A program made the position numbers and the translations under genes. 64,000 nucleotides of DNA from Sinonovacula constricta (taxonomy: Eukaryota; Mollusca; Bivalvia; Cardiida; Solecurtidae). The DNA lies in the NCBI GenBank assembly GCA_007844125.1, contig CM017558.1:47006164-47070163 (forward strand). Direction: 5' to 3'. The notes under the pieces were generated by a model. That model saw nothing but the letters and a program-made list of their open reading frames with translations. It was not told the DNA's origin and did not search any database. How positions within the stretch are numbered: position 1 is the stretch's first letter; each line of letters begins with the position of its first letter. Positions 33,518-45,125 of the stretch are shown one piece after another.

Positions 33518-36435
33518 TTAAGGATTCCCTTTAAGTCCAGTTTTCTTGAAAAATGGTGGAATGTTTTGGTTAAAAAGCTTCACAGCAGTTGTCACATCTT
33601 TCACATAGCCAATACAACCTGTAAATAGAAACATGAACAACATTAATGTCAGATTATAATCAGTTTATGTTACTAAAATGTCATTTGTACTTTATAAAAA
33701 AATATTAAAGCTTATAGCAGTAAACAAACATAAATAATACAAGAAGGCAATGATGACCTGTGTGACCAGATATTAAAGCAAAAGTACCAAGGAATATCAG
33801 CAATATTTAAACAGAACAGAATCATTATAATGCATGAACACAAACAACATTTGAACAATCTGTTTCATTTTTTAATTCATGACAATAAATGAAAATGGTC
33901 ATGAACCTGGCAGCTATGTCTTTTTTTATAGATTAACATTATTTGATCAATCTTGATACAAGGCCTCTTAAGAAACATGTATACCAACTATTAAGGTTCT
34001 AGCTCTTGTAGTTTTTGCACGAAGATTTTCTAAGTTTTCATGGTGGCCATGTTTTTTTAGTGAATCAAAGTTCTTGAAACAATTTTTGTTTCCCCCCTGC
34101 CTGCTTACGCATCGGGGTAAATTTAGTTGAATTTGGGCCAGCATTTCGTTTAAATGTCATTAAAGAAAGATGATGCAGAAAGGTGACACAGCTCAGGTGA
34201 ACTTAAAATTATATATCTGAACAACAAGCAAGATTCAAACTCAGGCTAACATGTTAATATGTAGAATACTTATCTGAACAGCTAACTAACTAACATAGAT
34301 GGAAGTTATTAGTAAGATGTATGAATATTAAAGGCATAGTAATGGCCTACTTTAGAGACCACATTCATAACAAAATAACACTATGCTGTAAGATCAAAAC
34401 TGCATGGGTCATTAAGCATGTAATCTGTTTATAAAATACATGGATATTATTGGGGGAAGGGGGGAGTTCAACAATTAGTCATACATGTACTTTATGTTCA
34501 TGTGCTTAATGCACTGCCATTGCTCAACAAGCCTGTTATGGGTGACACCCATGCCTTGACACCCCTGCAGCCAGAGACTGTTTCCAAACTGGTAGATCTA
34601 CAACCACCTTTACAATTAAGACCCTCTCTATTAACGGCCCCTTCCCCATGGAAAAAAAGTATATATTTTTTCCCATAAAAATCAAAATTACCCTCCCCTC
34701 AATTTCAACAAATGAGGGAACTGGACTATGAGAATATAGTGGGGGAATTCAGCAACAAGATAGATAGGGAGATGGCCATGAAATAAACATACAACATGTA
34801 TTATAGCAAACAAGCAAGTTAAACATGCACCTTTCCCCTACTTTTTAATAAAATGTCGCAAAATTGTCCCCTTCGAAATGCTGTACGAGTGTATGCATGA
34901 GACATGGGCTATCGAGGATGATGTACAATGCATTAAAAGTAACAACACCTCCGTGCAGAAGAGGATCATATTGCAACACCAGCTACAATGAAGTGAAATG
35001 AATTTTGGTTCTTTTTTGTCGACACTGTTCATCCAACCCCTTTGAAGCAATACACCTGACTGGCTTCTACATCAGATACGGACAAGTGGTACAAATGCAA
35101 TGACAGCTTGGAAACACCTGGCAGAAATGGATTGACTACATGAATTACACTACCTCGGCAAGCTCATGTAGATTGCAGCAAGGCTCATAACAAGGCCTTG
35201 GTGTAAAATTGTTCAGAAATCGTAATGCATATTCGCACCCCCAAAGAGGAACAGAAAGGCTGAAAAAGAAGAAGACTTAATCCATGTAACTATGCTGAGC
35301 AAAGCTGATATACACATAGGATTCATCCTACTTAATTCGTGCTTGTGTTGTTACAAATCCCCACACTAATATATGACATCAACAAGCAGATTTCAAGTTT
35401 ACCATGTACTGTTGACAGTGTTCAATGTAATTCCTGGCTCAATGTGTAAGATACCACCTTTAAAATGGTTATATAAATAACAAAAAGTAATGAAACTACC
35501 ATCCATAATGACTGTGCATGTACAGTACATCCCTTGCTTCTTCTTTACTGAATTGACTTGCCTTTGTTTCTATACAATGTTAAGAAAAACTATTTCTGAA
35601 ACAAGAGGGCCATGATGGCCCTTAATCGCTCACCTGAGGACACAGGATTTTAGTAGGCTCAAATTGGGTGTCAAGTAATTAAGAGTTATTTACTTTGGTG
35701 AAGATTGGACCATTAGTGTCGCCACTGGGCTTATAACATTTTCAAGAATTTCACCTAGTGACCTACTGAATCCAAGTGACCCAGTTCAAAACATGTCTAA
35801 GATTTCATACAGGCAAATGTGGCCTCTGTGTTCACTAGGTGTTATAAAATTTGAGCTAGTTATCTAGTTTTTGACCCAACCTAATACAGTTAGGAACTCG
35901 CCCAAGATTTCTTGCTGGCAAACATTCTGGCCATGTTTAGTGAAGATTGGGCCATAAATGTGGTCTCTAATGTGTTCACAAGGGCTTTCCAAGATTTGGT
36001 ACTAGTGACCAACTTTTTGGCCCCATCTGACCCAATGAGGAACTCAGTGAAGATTTCATGCAAACAAGTTGTGCTCAGGTGAGCTAAACATTAGCTATGA
36101 CAAAGTGTATTTCATGTATTTAATTTAATATTTAATTTACTCCTAAAATAAATTTTAAGAGGAAAAACTTCATGGTTTACAATAAGCAAAAATAAACATT
36201 AGGTGGATTATTCCATCATCAAAATCATGAATGTTATGATACAAATCATCACATTGTGTATGATAATTTAATCTAAAACATGTTCACACCTGAAAGGTGA
36301 GTGTTACTTTTAGATCTAATATTCAATTTGTTCTACTTCCTAAAATATTACAAATTTAGTGTAGTATTTTTTTTTACAATAAAATGTTACCTTAGCCGTT
36401 GTTGTTCTAAGTGTCCTCTATGAAGGTGACTCAAC
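33518..36435 (-). CDS. 3' exons of an unrecognised spliced gene (partial)
   Basis: The candidate terminal exon is 33518-33618, behind a good acceptor (CTATTTACAG). Two bases complete a codon and then 32 codons end in TAA; the product ends ...FNQNIPPFFKKTGLKGNP. A candidate 45-bp exon lies at 36391-36435, with acceptor TTATTATCAG and donor GTAACA. It is open in one frame only, encoding roughly LSHLHRGHLEQQRL. The two do not join in the same phase directly (the short exon would enter a frame that stops after about 16 codons), so at least one exon is missing between them or one call is wrong. The compact basic end of the last exon looks like real protein. I cannot name the family. The ISL2EU element at 37128 lies just upstream, perhaps in an intron. 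Confidence 0.4.
35600..36085. repeat. dispersed repeat with GGGCCATGATGGCCC head
   Basis: Begins ACAAGAGGGCCATGATGGCC followed by TTAATCGCTCACCTGAGG, and ends GCTCAGGTGAGCTAA. The CTCACCTGAG at one end is inverted as CTCAGGTGAG at the other. Inside, short phrases such as AAGATT-GACCA and AAGATTTCAT-CAGGCAA recur. I recall this head sequence as very common in bivalve genomes and transcripts; this is memory, not a search result. Confidence 0.65.
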
Positions 36436-37127
36436 CTGATAATAAATATAACATAATATTTACTTTCAGTAAACATCAAGCTATGAGATAACATTGACAT
36501 TCTGAAGTTACAAAATTATTACAATAATTGCAAATTATTGCTTACATGTTAGTGTTATTTTAGTTAACAAATTCAGAAACACTAACATTATACACAGAAT
36601 ATATTTATTATTTTAGGTTTATCTAAACTTAAAAGTATAAAATAGATTATAATGTAGATTACACGACAATGCAAATTCACACTTCAATAAATTCTTAGAA
36701 ACAGAAACAAGCAATTGTTCCATGTAGTTGTCGTGATAGGATCAAGGCCTCACCAATGTGTTTCCTTTCAGCGTAAATTTCAAAGTCTGTCTATTAAAAG
36801 ATTTCCGGTACATTCCTTTCAAACAACAATTGCACAGCATACTGTAATGTGTAAGATTAAAAACATAAGCATGGCAACACAAACGTGAACTTTCTCAAAG
36901 AAATAACTTAACTATAGCTGAAATGCTTCAGAAAAGGAAAATAACTACAGAACAATTTGGAAATCAGTATCAGACAGTATGTATCTGCTGTTGCAAGCCA
37001 TCTATTTTTAACTATTCCAACAAAATACATTGCCATGGACAGTAAACCAGGTCTGGGGCAGTCAACATGGTATTTTTTAATTCATACCACTTTACCTAAG
37101 TGAAAGAATGACATGTACTTTACCTAT
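36436..37127. other. left flank of the ISL2EU element
   Basis: AT-rich, no exon identified. Probably intron of, or upstream of, the minus-strand gene. Confidence 0.35.
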
Positions 37128-37156
37128 AGTCCAGTTTAATAACCCTCTTATCTCCC
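37128..37156 (+). repeat. left terminal inverted repeat of the ISL2EU element
   Basis: Inverted match to 44677-44705, 28 of 29 positions, with the mismatch at the third base. Outside it the sequences diverge at once. Confidence 0.95.
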
Positions 37157-37231
37157 CTGAATAATTGCCTCCCTTAAACGCTCTTTAGCGTGGAGGCTCG
37201 CATTTTATTTCCGGTGGAGAGCAAATCAAGA

Positions 37232-40209
37232 ATGTCAACAATGGAAGAAAATGTGTTAAAATCGACTGAAAAAAAGAGACATTATTGTTGTGTGTGTAGC
37301 AATTACAGAGGAAAGTTAGTAGAAGGACGCAGCGTTACCCTTCACAGATTTCCAACTGACGATAAACTAAGAAAACTGTGGATAAGTCGAATTAAAACAG
37401 TGAGCCAAATTTTCAATTGCAATCTGAAGAATGATCGGCTTTGTTCAGAGCATTTTCTAGACGGAACATACACCAAGGAGAACTCTATACCGTGCAGATT
37501 CGTCGTAGACAACAAAGTTAAAGTCTTCAAATTAGCACAGGTAATATCTGTTCTTTTATTTAAGAATGTTTTTTTTTTCAAAAGTGGGTGGGGAATTGTG
37601 TTTGCATAAGTCGTGACATAATCAGAACTGCAAAGCATTACAAAGATTTAATTGTTTAGCAAATGTTTATGTAACTGTCTGAACAGGCCATGCACCTATA
37701 ACATAAGTATAACATGACTTGCAAAATTATTTCCTATAAAATTACTAGTATACATCGTTATGTGTACAGGCATGTAAATATTATGATCACCGACACTCAG
37801 AAAACCAGTATGATATATACAATGTTCAATAAATCGCAATTTTACATGATAAAGCCATATTTCTAATGTTTAAAACAATTGTATATTCAATTAAAAATTT
37901 ATTTAATTAAGTTTCAGTCATAATTATTAGTATTTCAATCTAGATTTGACGTATATTTAGGTGTTTCGTTCCACCCTTACAGAAAATGAACACACTTTTT
38001 TTCCATTTTTGTTTGTTTGATGAATCTTTTTTTCCATTTTTGTTTGTTTAATGAATATTTTTTATGAATGTTGCACATAATAATGTCTTTTCACCCAAAA
38101 AAAAAACAACAACAGAGGGGACAGATTTTGCCAGTAGATACAAGGGCATGCTCACCAATTTTTATGTCTGTTCATATATCATGTGATAACCATCAGAGAT
38201 GAAATTCCCAAGCTATGTATTAACATGTTATGTCTGTATTTGTATAATAGAACAAAAGGAAATAAAGTTTTAAAAAAAGAGATCATGCTTAACCCTTTCC
38301 CCTATGAAATAAAGTTAATGCAAGATCATGCTCATCCCTTTCCCCTATTTTAAAATTAAATCATGCAATGTTTAAGTGACATGGAGAACAATTGACTGTT
38401 CTGATTTAACAGCAAAACTAAAGTATGTGCAGTATGATCACTTTGTTGTAACAATGCTATATTTAAAAAAATGTATTTCCTTTAGGAAGGAGGAATCATA
38501 GTGTTGCAACATTTTCTATTTTAGTGTATTTTTTTTCTCAACAACACAATGTACCAATATATCTAAATATCTCCAAATTATACCTGTGGCTTGATATATC
38601 AGCCATGAACATACATTTATTTGCTAGATAGTGACAGAATTAACTTAATAAATGTATTTATTACACAATGTAGATGGGACTGGACTCCAGATTAGGGGTG
38701 TATCTGTGTTTTTTACTCATTCAAAAAGACAAAATACTAAAATATTTAACTTCTAGATGTAACAGAAAATAAACAACAACATATAATTCTTATCTGGAGT
38801 CTGAAAAGTTTTGTGTTGAAGCTGCTAATACAGGAGTATTGTGCTTGCAGTGCTTGAATTTTTATTTTAATAAAGATTTATTCTTGAGATTCATTTTACT
38901 TGGTTAAAGTTATAGGAAAAAAGTTAATTATAATAGGCTGTTGTGAAAATATACTTAATTACATGTTTTATTTTGGTTTCAGAATGCTGATTGTCTTAGA
39001 TTGCCAAGTCCTTCAGAAGAAGCAGTACCTGCAGACCTATTTGAAGAAGAAGTCTACCACAACTTATCTTTAAGATCAAGGGATGTAGCTGAGTGTGTGT
39101 CGGCAAGATTGCATGATTATTGTGGAGATGGTCACTTTACTGTGGAAACAGAAAGACTGCCAAAAGAGGTACAAACAGACTGTCGCATAACATGTGATGT
39201 TAGCACCCAGACTGAAGTGGAGGTACCCAAACAGACAAGTGAGCAAGGAACACAGACTCCAGTAATGGAACAGACGGAAGTAGGTTGTCAAGTGGGATTG
39301 CCAGATCTGACTATTGAAGATATAAATAGCAGTGAAATGTGTATGTTTTATACAGGCATCCCAACAACCAGTGAATTTCATTTGTTGTTTAATGAACTTA
39401 GTGATGCGGAAGAAAACACACATCGATCAGGGGATGGTTTGAAGAAAGGGAGACCACGCAGTCTCAGACTTATAGATGAATTCTTTTTAGTGCTAATGAG
39501 GCTGAGGCTAGGACTGCTGTTAGAAGACTTAGCACATAGATTTAAAGTGTCAAAGGCTACTTGTTCTTTAATTGTAAATGAGTGGTTAGGTTACTTGGCT
39601 GTGAAACTTTCTTCACTTACTCCTTGGCCATCTAAAGTCAGTATTCAACAGACCATGCCCAGAAAATTTAAAAAACGATACCCTAAGTGTCGTGTCATTA
39701 TTGACTGTACAGAATTTTACACACAAAATCCCCAGTCACTGTCAAATAAAAGTTTAATGTACTCTCACTACAAATCTCACATGACATGGAAGGCTTTACT
39801 GGGTATAAGTCCAGCTGGAATTATAACATTTGTCTCTGAAATGTGGACTGGCAGTATAAGTGACAAACAACTGACCTTGAAGTCTGGCATTTTGGATATG
39901 TGTGAACCTGGTGATGCAATCATGGCTGATAAAGGCTTTCAAATAGGAGATCTGACTGCACCACGAGGACTACATCTTATTATTCCTCCAATGAAATTTG
40001 AAAAATTTAATAAGAGACAGGTTGAAGAAACGCGTCGAATAGCCAATTTGAGGATTGATGTAGAAAGGGCAGTGGAACGTGTGAAGAACTTTAGAATTCT
40101 CCAGGGGGTCATGCCTATCAACATGTCACATCAGGGAACTGATATTTTAAAAATATGTGTTGGGTTGAGTAATCTTCTACCACCTTTGGTTCATGACTGT
40201 GATGATTAA
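37232..40209 (+). CDS. THAP-domain DDE transposase of the ISL2EU element
   Basis: Exons 37232-37540 and 38983-40209 encode 511 aa; the 1442-bp intron (donor GTAATA, acceptor TTTGGTTTCAG) is phase 0. I chose ATG 37232; a second ATG follows at 37241. Residues 17-100 form a THAP zinc finger (C19-x2-C22, HRFP at 38-41, W50, C71-x2-H74), a sequence-specific DNA-binding fold. Residues about 165-205 are a linker with TQT motifs. About 259-309 is a helix-turn-helix preceding a DDE_Tnp_4-type catalytic domain: D344 in IIDCTEF, D419 in MADKGF, E464 in DVERAVERV. It would cut and paste the element at its inverted repeats. No stop or frameshift is visible, so it looks intact. It is convergent with the YqaJ gene. 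Confidence 0.93.
37541..38982 (+). other. transposase intron
   Basis: Separates the THAP exon from the linker-catalytic exon exactly at the domain boundary. It contains a 37-bp direct repeat near 37990-38060 (TTTTTCCATTTTTGTTTGTT) and a repeated ATCATGCT-A-CCCTTTCCCCTAT near 38283 and 38326. No other gene inside. Confidence 0.85.
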
Positions 40210-40346
40210 TTCTTCAAAGACTTGCAGTTTGATGAATGATGTCTCATTTGTTGTGATCTGGTTGAAAATTGCTTGTATTGTTGTTAGTTTTTAAATCGGT
40301 ATGTCAATGTATATGAGTTGTCTACTGACTGTTCCAATTTTTTCTT

Positions 40347-40585
40347 GTTTATTTGTTGGGTTTATCAACCCACCAACAGTATTTCAGTTATCTGGTGACA
40401 ATGTCCACTTAAAGGGGATAAAGTGCTGCCTTCACTGTGAACACCTGGCATGATATGGTTTGCGAATTAGAAGGGGAGCTATACCATTACCATATTTAAT
40501 GACTTTGGTATGTCACAGCCTGGGATCAAACCTGGGTCTTCTTTACCTGAAGCTGTACCATTTGTGCTACCAGTTCTGGTCCAAT
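40347..40585 (-). mobile_element. SINE family A nested in the ISL2EU element
   Basis: GGGTTTATCAACCCACCAACAG, AGTGCTGCCTTCACTGTGAACACC, GAGCTATACCATTACCAT and an inverted B box (GGGATCAAACC at about 40523) match the copy at 10247 in reverse. It lies between the two convergent stop codons, so it disturbs neither coding sequence. Confidence 0.8.
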
Positions 40586-41554
40586 TTTTTAGCTGCCGCT
40601 CTTTATACCATTTTATGCAAACAACTACCATTTTAAGATTTAAATTGTAACATAACAATTGTTTTGATTTCGGCCAGCATTTACTAGTTCAAGTGGATTA
40701 GGCTTGGGCGCACTGAGGGATAAATTGTTACAGTTTGGTCAGTTTTCTGTGACATACATTTCGTGTTATGCATTGTTTGTTTTTCAACAGATAGTCTGGC
40801 TTTAAGTTATTGGTGTACTGGAAAAAAATGTTTTGCTAGAACTTATATCTCAAATGCTTTATTTATTAATTTACATGTATATTTATATGTGTCAATTTAA
40901 GCAGATGATTATTAAAATGTCCTTAAAACTGTCATAGTTGTTTGTTTCCTTTGTTTTGTCCCCATTATTTCTTAAAAGGTGGTATCCAACAAAATATCAG
41001 ATACAAGTAAAAATACATGTTATCTGACCCATGTTTTGGGTTAAAATCAGTAAATATTTATTCGTAACGAATCAATAAAAAATCGAGTTAAACTGTCGGA
41101 TACTACCTTTAAGGAATATTTGTATGTAAGTTATACAAGTAAGAATATAGGGAAAATTATTATTTCAAACCGAAATGTAACCTTTATTGATTAAGGGCCA
41201 GCTCCAAAAAGTCTTTTATGAATATCTGTATTTTTAAAACCTACCTGAGATATACTCTCTTTAGTCAATAAATCTGTCATTAATCTGTTATTATTTGTCA
41301 AATAAATATGTGTTGCAATTTTAACATAATTGACTTTAATTCAACATAAGTAACTGTGTCAAAACAGTTTTAACTTAAGGAAAAAAAGAAAAGAAACCAA
41401 AAATTAAATTAAATATATTTATTTATTGCAATAATTTTTATTTATGCTTAACACTGCTTAACATTGAAAAGTGCAATGTTTAAACAATTAATGCATGAAA
41501 GTATAACCAACATAGAACAATAAATTTTACTTTTCTGTTTTTTTTTAATACTTG
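40586..41554. other. 3' intergenic region of the ISL2EU element
   Basis: AT-rich, no further reading frame. It probably carries the polyadenylation signals of both genes; several AATAAA hexamers are present (for example near 41075) but none can be assigned. Confidence 0.5.
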
Positions 41555-41770
41555 CAGCGACCATTTATTGTTATTATAGCAACGTTCAACTTTTTGGTGA
41601 AGGAGGACACCAGACATATGTCTGAGTAGAACCACCGGCGCATCACAAATCAGCTGGAAAGCCTTCTCACATAATGTCGTTCGCCCCTAATTGGACTCGA
41701 ACCCAGGCGTTCAGAGGCTAAGCAGTCATAGGTGTTAAATATCAGCGACCCTACTATGCCACAGGCACCG
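41555..41770 (-). mobile_element. SINE family B nested in the ISL2EU element
   Basis: CAGCGACCATTTATTGTTAT, TAGCAACGTTCAACTTTTTG, AATCAGCTGGAAAGCCTTCTC and TTGGACTCGAACCCAGGCG. On the minus strand the last is a good B box (GGGTTCGAGTCC). Best-preserved head of this family in the window. Confidence 0.8.
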
Positions 41771-42350
41771 TTTTCTGTTGTAATACTGATCTTAAATTAA
41801 TTCTGATTGTGATTTTTTGGGTGTTAATTGATTAAATTAAACAAGCAATGCAAATTTTTTCATATATGAATAATATATATACATACATTAAATTAAATGA
41901 GCTTTTAATAAATACAGGCAGCTTAGGTTTAAGTGGTAACTAAACACATGTTTTTTAGTTCAGTGAGTAAAATATAGGATGCAAAAGTTTGAACTTTACT
42001 GTTGCCAGAAAGAATTAACTGGCCAGTGCTATCGTGCAAGCCATGTATTAACTATAAGACTACAGTGCAAGGAATTTATCTAAATAAAACCTCTCTTTTT
42101 TTTCAAATAAAATATCCACTGTATCAAAGTAAGATCAAAATATTTCATTTAAACATTGGACATTTATTGCATGGGAGAGAAAAAAATTAGCAAAATGGAT
42201 CCTGTAAAGTTGATAGTTTTGAAGATATGTGAAAACTTAAAAAAAATAACAGGTATAACATATCTCCTTAAATCAATATTCCATTATTTCTGGGTTATGC
42301 ATTATTTCTGGGTTATCTATAGTATAACACATTTTGGTCACTTGCACTTA

Positions 42351-44617
42351 TCACTCCACAGAGTCACTTGTGTAAAGTGTTTTTCCCCTCTTAATGCGCT
42401 CTGAAAATAACTCTGGAATAACTGCTGTTAAATAAAACGAGTTCAATTTTTTTACCATCTCATCCCAGAAAGCTTGATCAAACCATATTCTTTCAACAGA
42501 ATTTGCTTTCAAAGTCCAAACAAAAAAGTCACACCAAGAACGTCCTGTCAAAGCTAGCTGGCCCTGTACTTGGAAGTAGTATGAATGTCTTCTCTTTAGC
42601 TTCACATGTCCATTAAACATTTCACAACAAAATGTAGTATCCTTACACGCTTCTTCTAATGTGCTTAGTCTATGTTTGAATGGACATTTAACTTCCACAA
42701 GACCATTTCTGTCACGACACTTCTCACAACATACTACAACACCATCTGGACTAGTTCCTAGGTGTGGATATTTACTGCTCACCACTAATCCACTGCTGTA
42801 AACTTTTAGGCCTGGGTGCAGTTTTTGGACGTTCTTTTGGTATATCCTGCGGGCTGCAATCTCATGACTATTACCCCATTTAGTGGCTTTTGTCTCCACT
42901 GTGGAATAGTTCATAATACATTTAATGATGTTGTCTGGTTTGGTTGAAGCTTTTAATTTGCAAATGGTACCAAAGACAGAGCTGGTAATTCTGCCGACGC
43001 GGGATTCTTTCCACTTACCACATGCTTGCTGTCCCTTTGTTAGAGTTTCTATTTTTTTGCATTCTTCTTCATTACATTTTAGACCATTCATGTAGGAGGC
43101 AAATTGTTCTCTGCATTTATCTGAGTCTAGTGCCGTTTTATCACTGTAGCACATGTTCACGGAATGTAGTTGTGGAATTGGTTCCATGTCTTCACAGTTG
43201 TTACTTTCATCTTCAGTGGTTTTAGCATCACATAATAAAAGAGCAGAATTTGAGGAACAGTCTCTTAGTTTTTGACAGAAAGAACCTAGATCTATAGGCC
43301 TAACAGCATGCAGGTTAGACTTTTTCTTCATTTCTTTTTCAGCAAATGGAGTTCTGTTAGTTTTAGATGAGCCTATCTTCAACTTCTTAAAAACCATCAT
43401 TTTACTAGGTTTTGGACTAAGCTTCCTTTTACGAGGCTGGTTCCACAGGCATTTTTCTGACGTTGGAACATTTGTGCCATCAGTTTTCTTTCCTGATATG
43501 TCCACCAAAGCGTAGAGAAGAGCTGCCACATGGTTACATGATTCACCGTCTCTGAAAGTATGAATTAAAACTTAGCTAAACAAATGATACCATGTATATG
43601 GTAAATACAAGTGAATTTTGTTCAATAAATATTTAGAAAGTAATCATTAAAGCAGCACTATCATGAAGGGCTGAATATATTTATTTAAAGTGAATGCTAA
43701 ATTACTTGGATTTTATAATTAAAAAAAATAATCCTTTTAGAAATTTAAAACACAGCATAACATTAAAGGGCTAGTTCACAATTTCTTTATATAAAAAAAC
43801 TATTATAGTGTACTATATAACGCCCTGTTTGGTCCACAACAAGCAGAAACATAAGACACTATGTGCCATTTAAGACCCTATCACCTTTGCCTATATAAAT
43901 ATATTAAGACAACTTAAAAAAAGATGTTTCTTTTCATATAAAACAAGATATTTTGGACAAAAAACAACACATTTTTACGTGATATGCAAGTGTTTGAAGG
44001 AGTGTGAACTGAAAAATAACATACCCAGCGGGACAATCACAGCCTGCTCCGTGAACCATTCCAGTCATTTTTGATAGACAAACCCAAGGTTCGTAATCCT
44101 TTTTCTTATTATCTGTTGGCAGAGATGGAATCACCTTGGCTCTGATGTAACAGTGTGAACATTTAGCACTGATTTCGTGGTATCGAACACTATGGACATG
44201 TCTGTCTTCGTAAAAAACTTTGGCCTTTAGCTGCTTTTTTGCATTCATGTTCTCTTTGTCAAACGTCCTATTACGATTTAGCACCAAATAGTTATATAAA
44301 TCTTCTTGCCGAAAAAGTGGAACTTTAGATAGATTTTCGTCCCAACATCCTTTAAGCTGGCTAGGTTTTGGAAGTTTCTCCCCGAATGGCGTTACGAACA
44401 ACTCTCCTTCGCGTTTGATGCGGTCTTCTTCGTCGTCCAATTTAACGTCACTTAATGTCCGTGTACCTAGCTTTTCTATCCCTCTAGCGCGTATTATGAG
44501 TTCCGGACGATTCCCTGATACATGTGCCCCTCTTTCCCTAAGAAAATCTTTCAGTTCACGCACTGATAATTTTGAAAATTTACACAGATCACCAATTTCA
44601 TTGTTCTCAGACGCCAT
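42351..44617 (-). CDS. SAP-SWIM-YqaJ nuclease protein of the ISL2EU element
   Basis: Exons 44025-44617 and 42351-43551 (473-bp intron; donor GTATGT, acceptor TACTTTCAG; the codon GG|A is split) encode 597 aa. ATG 44617 has a good context (AAGATGG). Residues about 16-46 are a SAP helix-extension-helix DNA-binding motif. The SWIM zinc finger spans the splice (C193-x-C195, C203-x-H205). Residues about 375-545 form a YqaJ/lambda-exonuclease-like domain: WKESRVGRIT near 378, HE at 427-428, SPDG with D467, VEVKCP with E484 and K486, YFQVQGQ near 523. This is a D-ExK metal-dependent nuclease core. In bacteria and phages YqaJ proteins act in end resection and recombination; its task in transposition is unproven. 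The frame is intact. Confidence 0.92.
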
Positions 44618-44676
44618 CTTGTTTGTTTGTTTGCTCACCGGAAGTTGTACGCAAAAACGAACGATAACTCTTCAAA

Positions 44677-44705
44677 GGGAGATAAGAGGGTTATTAAACT
44701 GGCCT
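44677..44705 (-). repeat. right terminal inverted repeat of the ISL2EU element
   Basis: Inverted partner of 37128-37156. Only about 60 bp separate it from the YqaJ start codon. Confidence 0.95.
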
Positions 44706-44778
44706 ATACTGACACAGCCACTTATTTTTTTCCTTTAATAGATACCAAGTTAATAGAATACTTAAGTTTATTATTATA

Positions 44779-44817
44779 ACATAACATAACATTTAAAACT
44801 TTATGTTATGTTATGTT
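44779..44817. repeat. perfect 15-bp palindrome of AACAT units
   Basis: AACATAACATAACAT and ATGTTATGTTATGTT flank nine bases. It lies about 75 bp outside the ISL2EU right end. Confidence 0.9.
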
Positions 44818-44842
44818 TATGTTATTATATTAAGTTTTTTTG

Positions 44843-45125
44843 TCATCAATGCTATGCAGGTCAGGTACATTTCCATGTATAGAGATTTATTAAAACGCTT
44901 GGTGTATATGAAAAGTTGTTAATTATTATGTAAAGTTTTTTCCCATCAATGCTATGCAGGTCAGGTACATTTCCATGTATAGAGAATATTTAAAACGCTT
45001 GGTTTATATGAAAAGTTGTTAATTATTATTTCAATTTTTTCCATCAAGGCTATGCAGGTCAGGTAGCCTACATTTCCATGTCAAGAGAATGATTAAAATG
45101 CTTGGTGTATATGGCAAGTTGTCAT
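44843..45125. repeat. about 98-bp tandem repeat, three units
   Basis: GCTATGCAGGTCAGGTA-CATTTCCATGT, then AAAACGCTTGGT-TATATG-AAAGTTGTTAATTATTAT, repeated at about 44843, 44943 and 45040. The third unit is the most diverged. Confidence 0.9.

Larger units (their letters stand above)
37128..44705. mobile_element. complete ISL2EU-type DNA transposon
   Basis: Terminal inverted repeats of 29 bp (37128-37156 and 44677-44705) start AG(T/G)CCAGTTTAATAACC and differ at one base. The sequence reads TAT|AG... on the left and ...CT|ATA on the right, so AT is the simplest 2-bp target duplication; TA or TATA cannot be excluded because the site is palindromic. It encodes two convergent, intron-containing genes: a THAP/DDE transposase (+) and a SAP-SWIM-YqaJ nuclease (-). 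Transposase plus YqaJ-type nuclease is the published signature of ISL2EU elements. Coding starts lie about 90-105 bp inside each end, so the promoters must be in or next to the inverted repeats. Two SINEs are nested between the stops. Confidence 0.93.

Noticed and set aside
39076..39423. 115-codon minus-strand frame
   Set aside because: Shadow of the transposase exon; no motif and no independent support.
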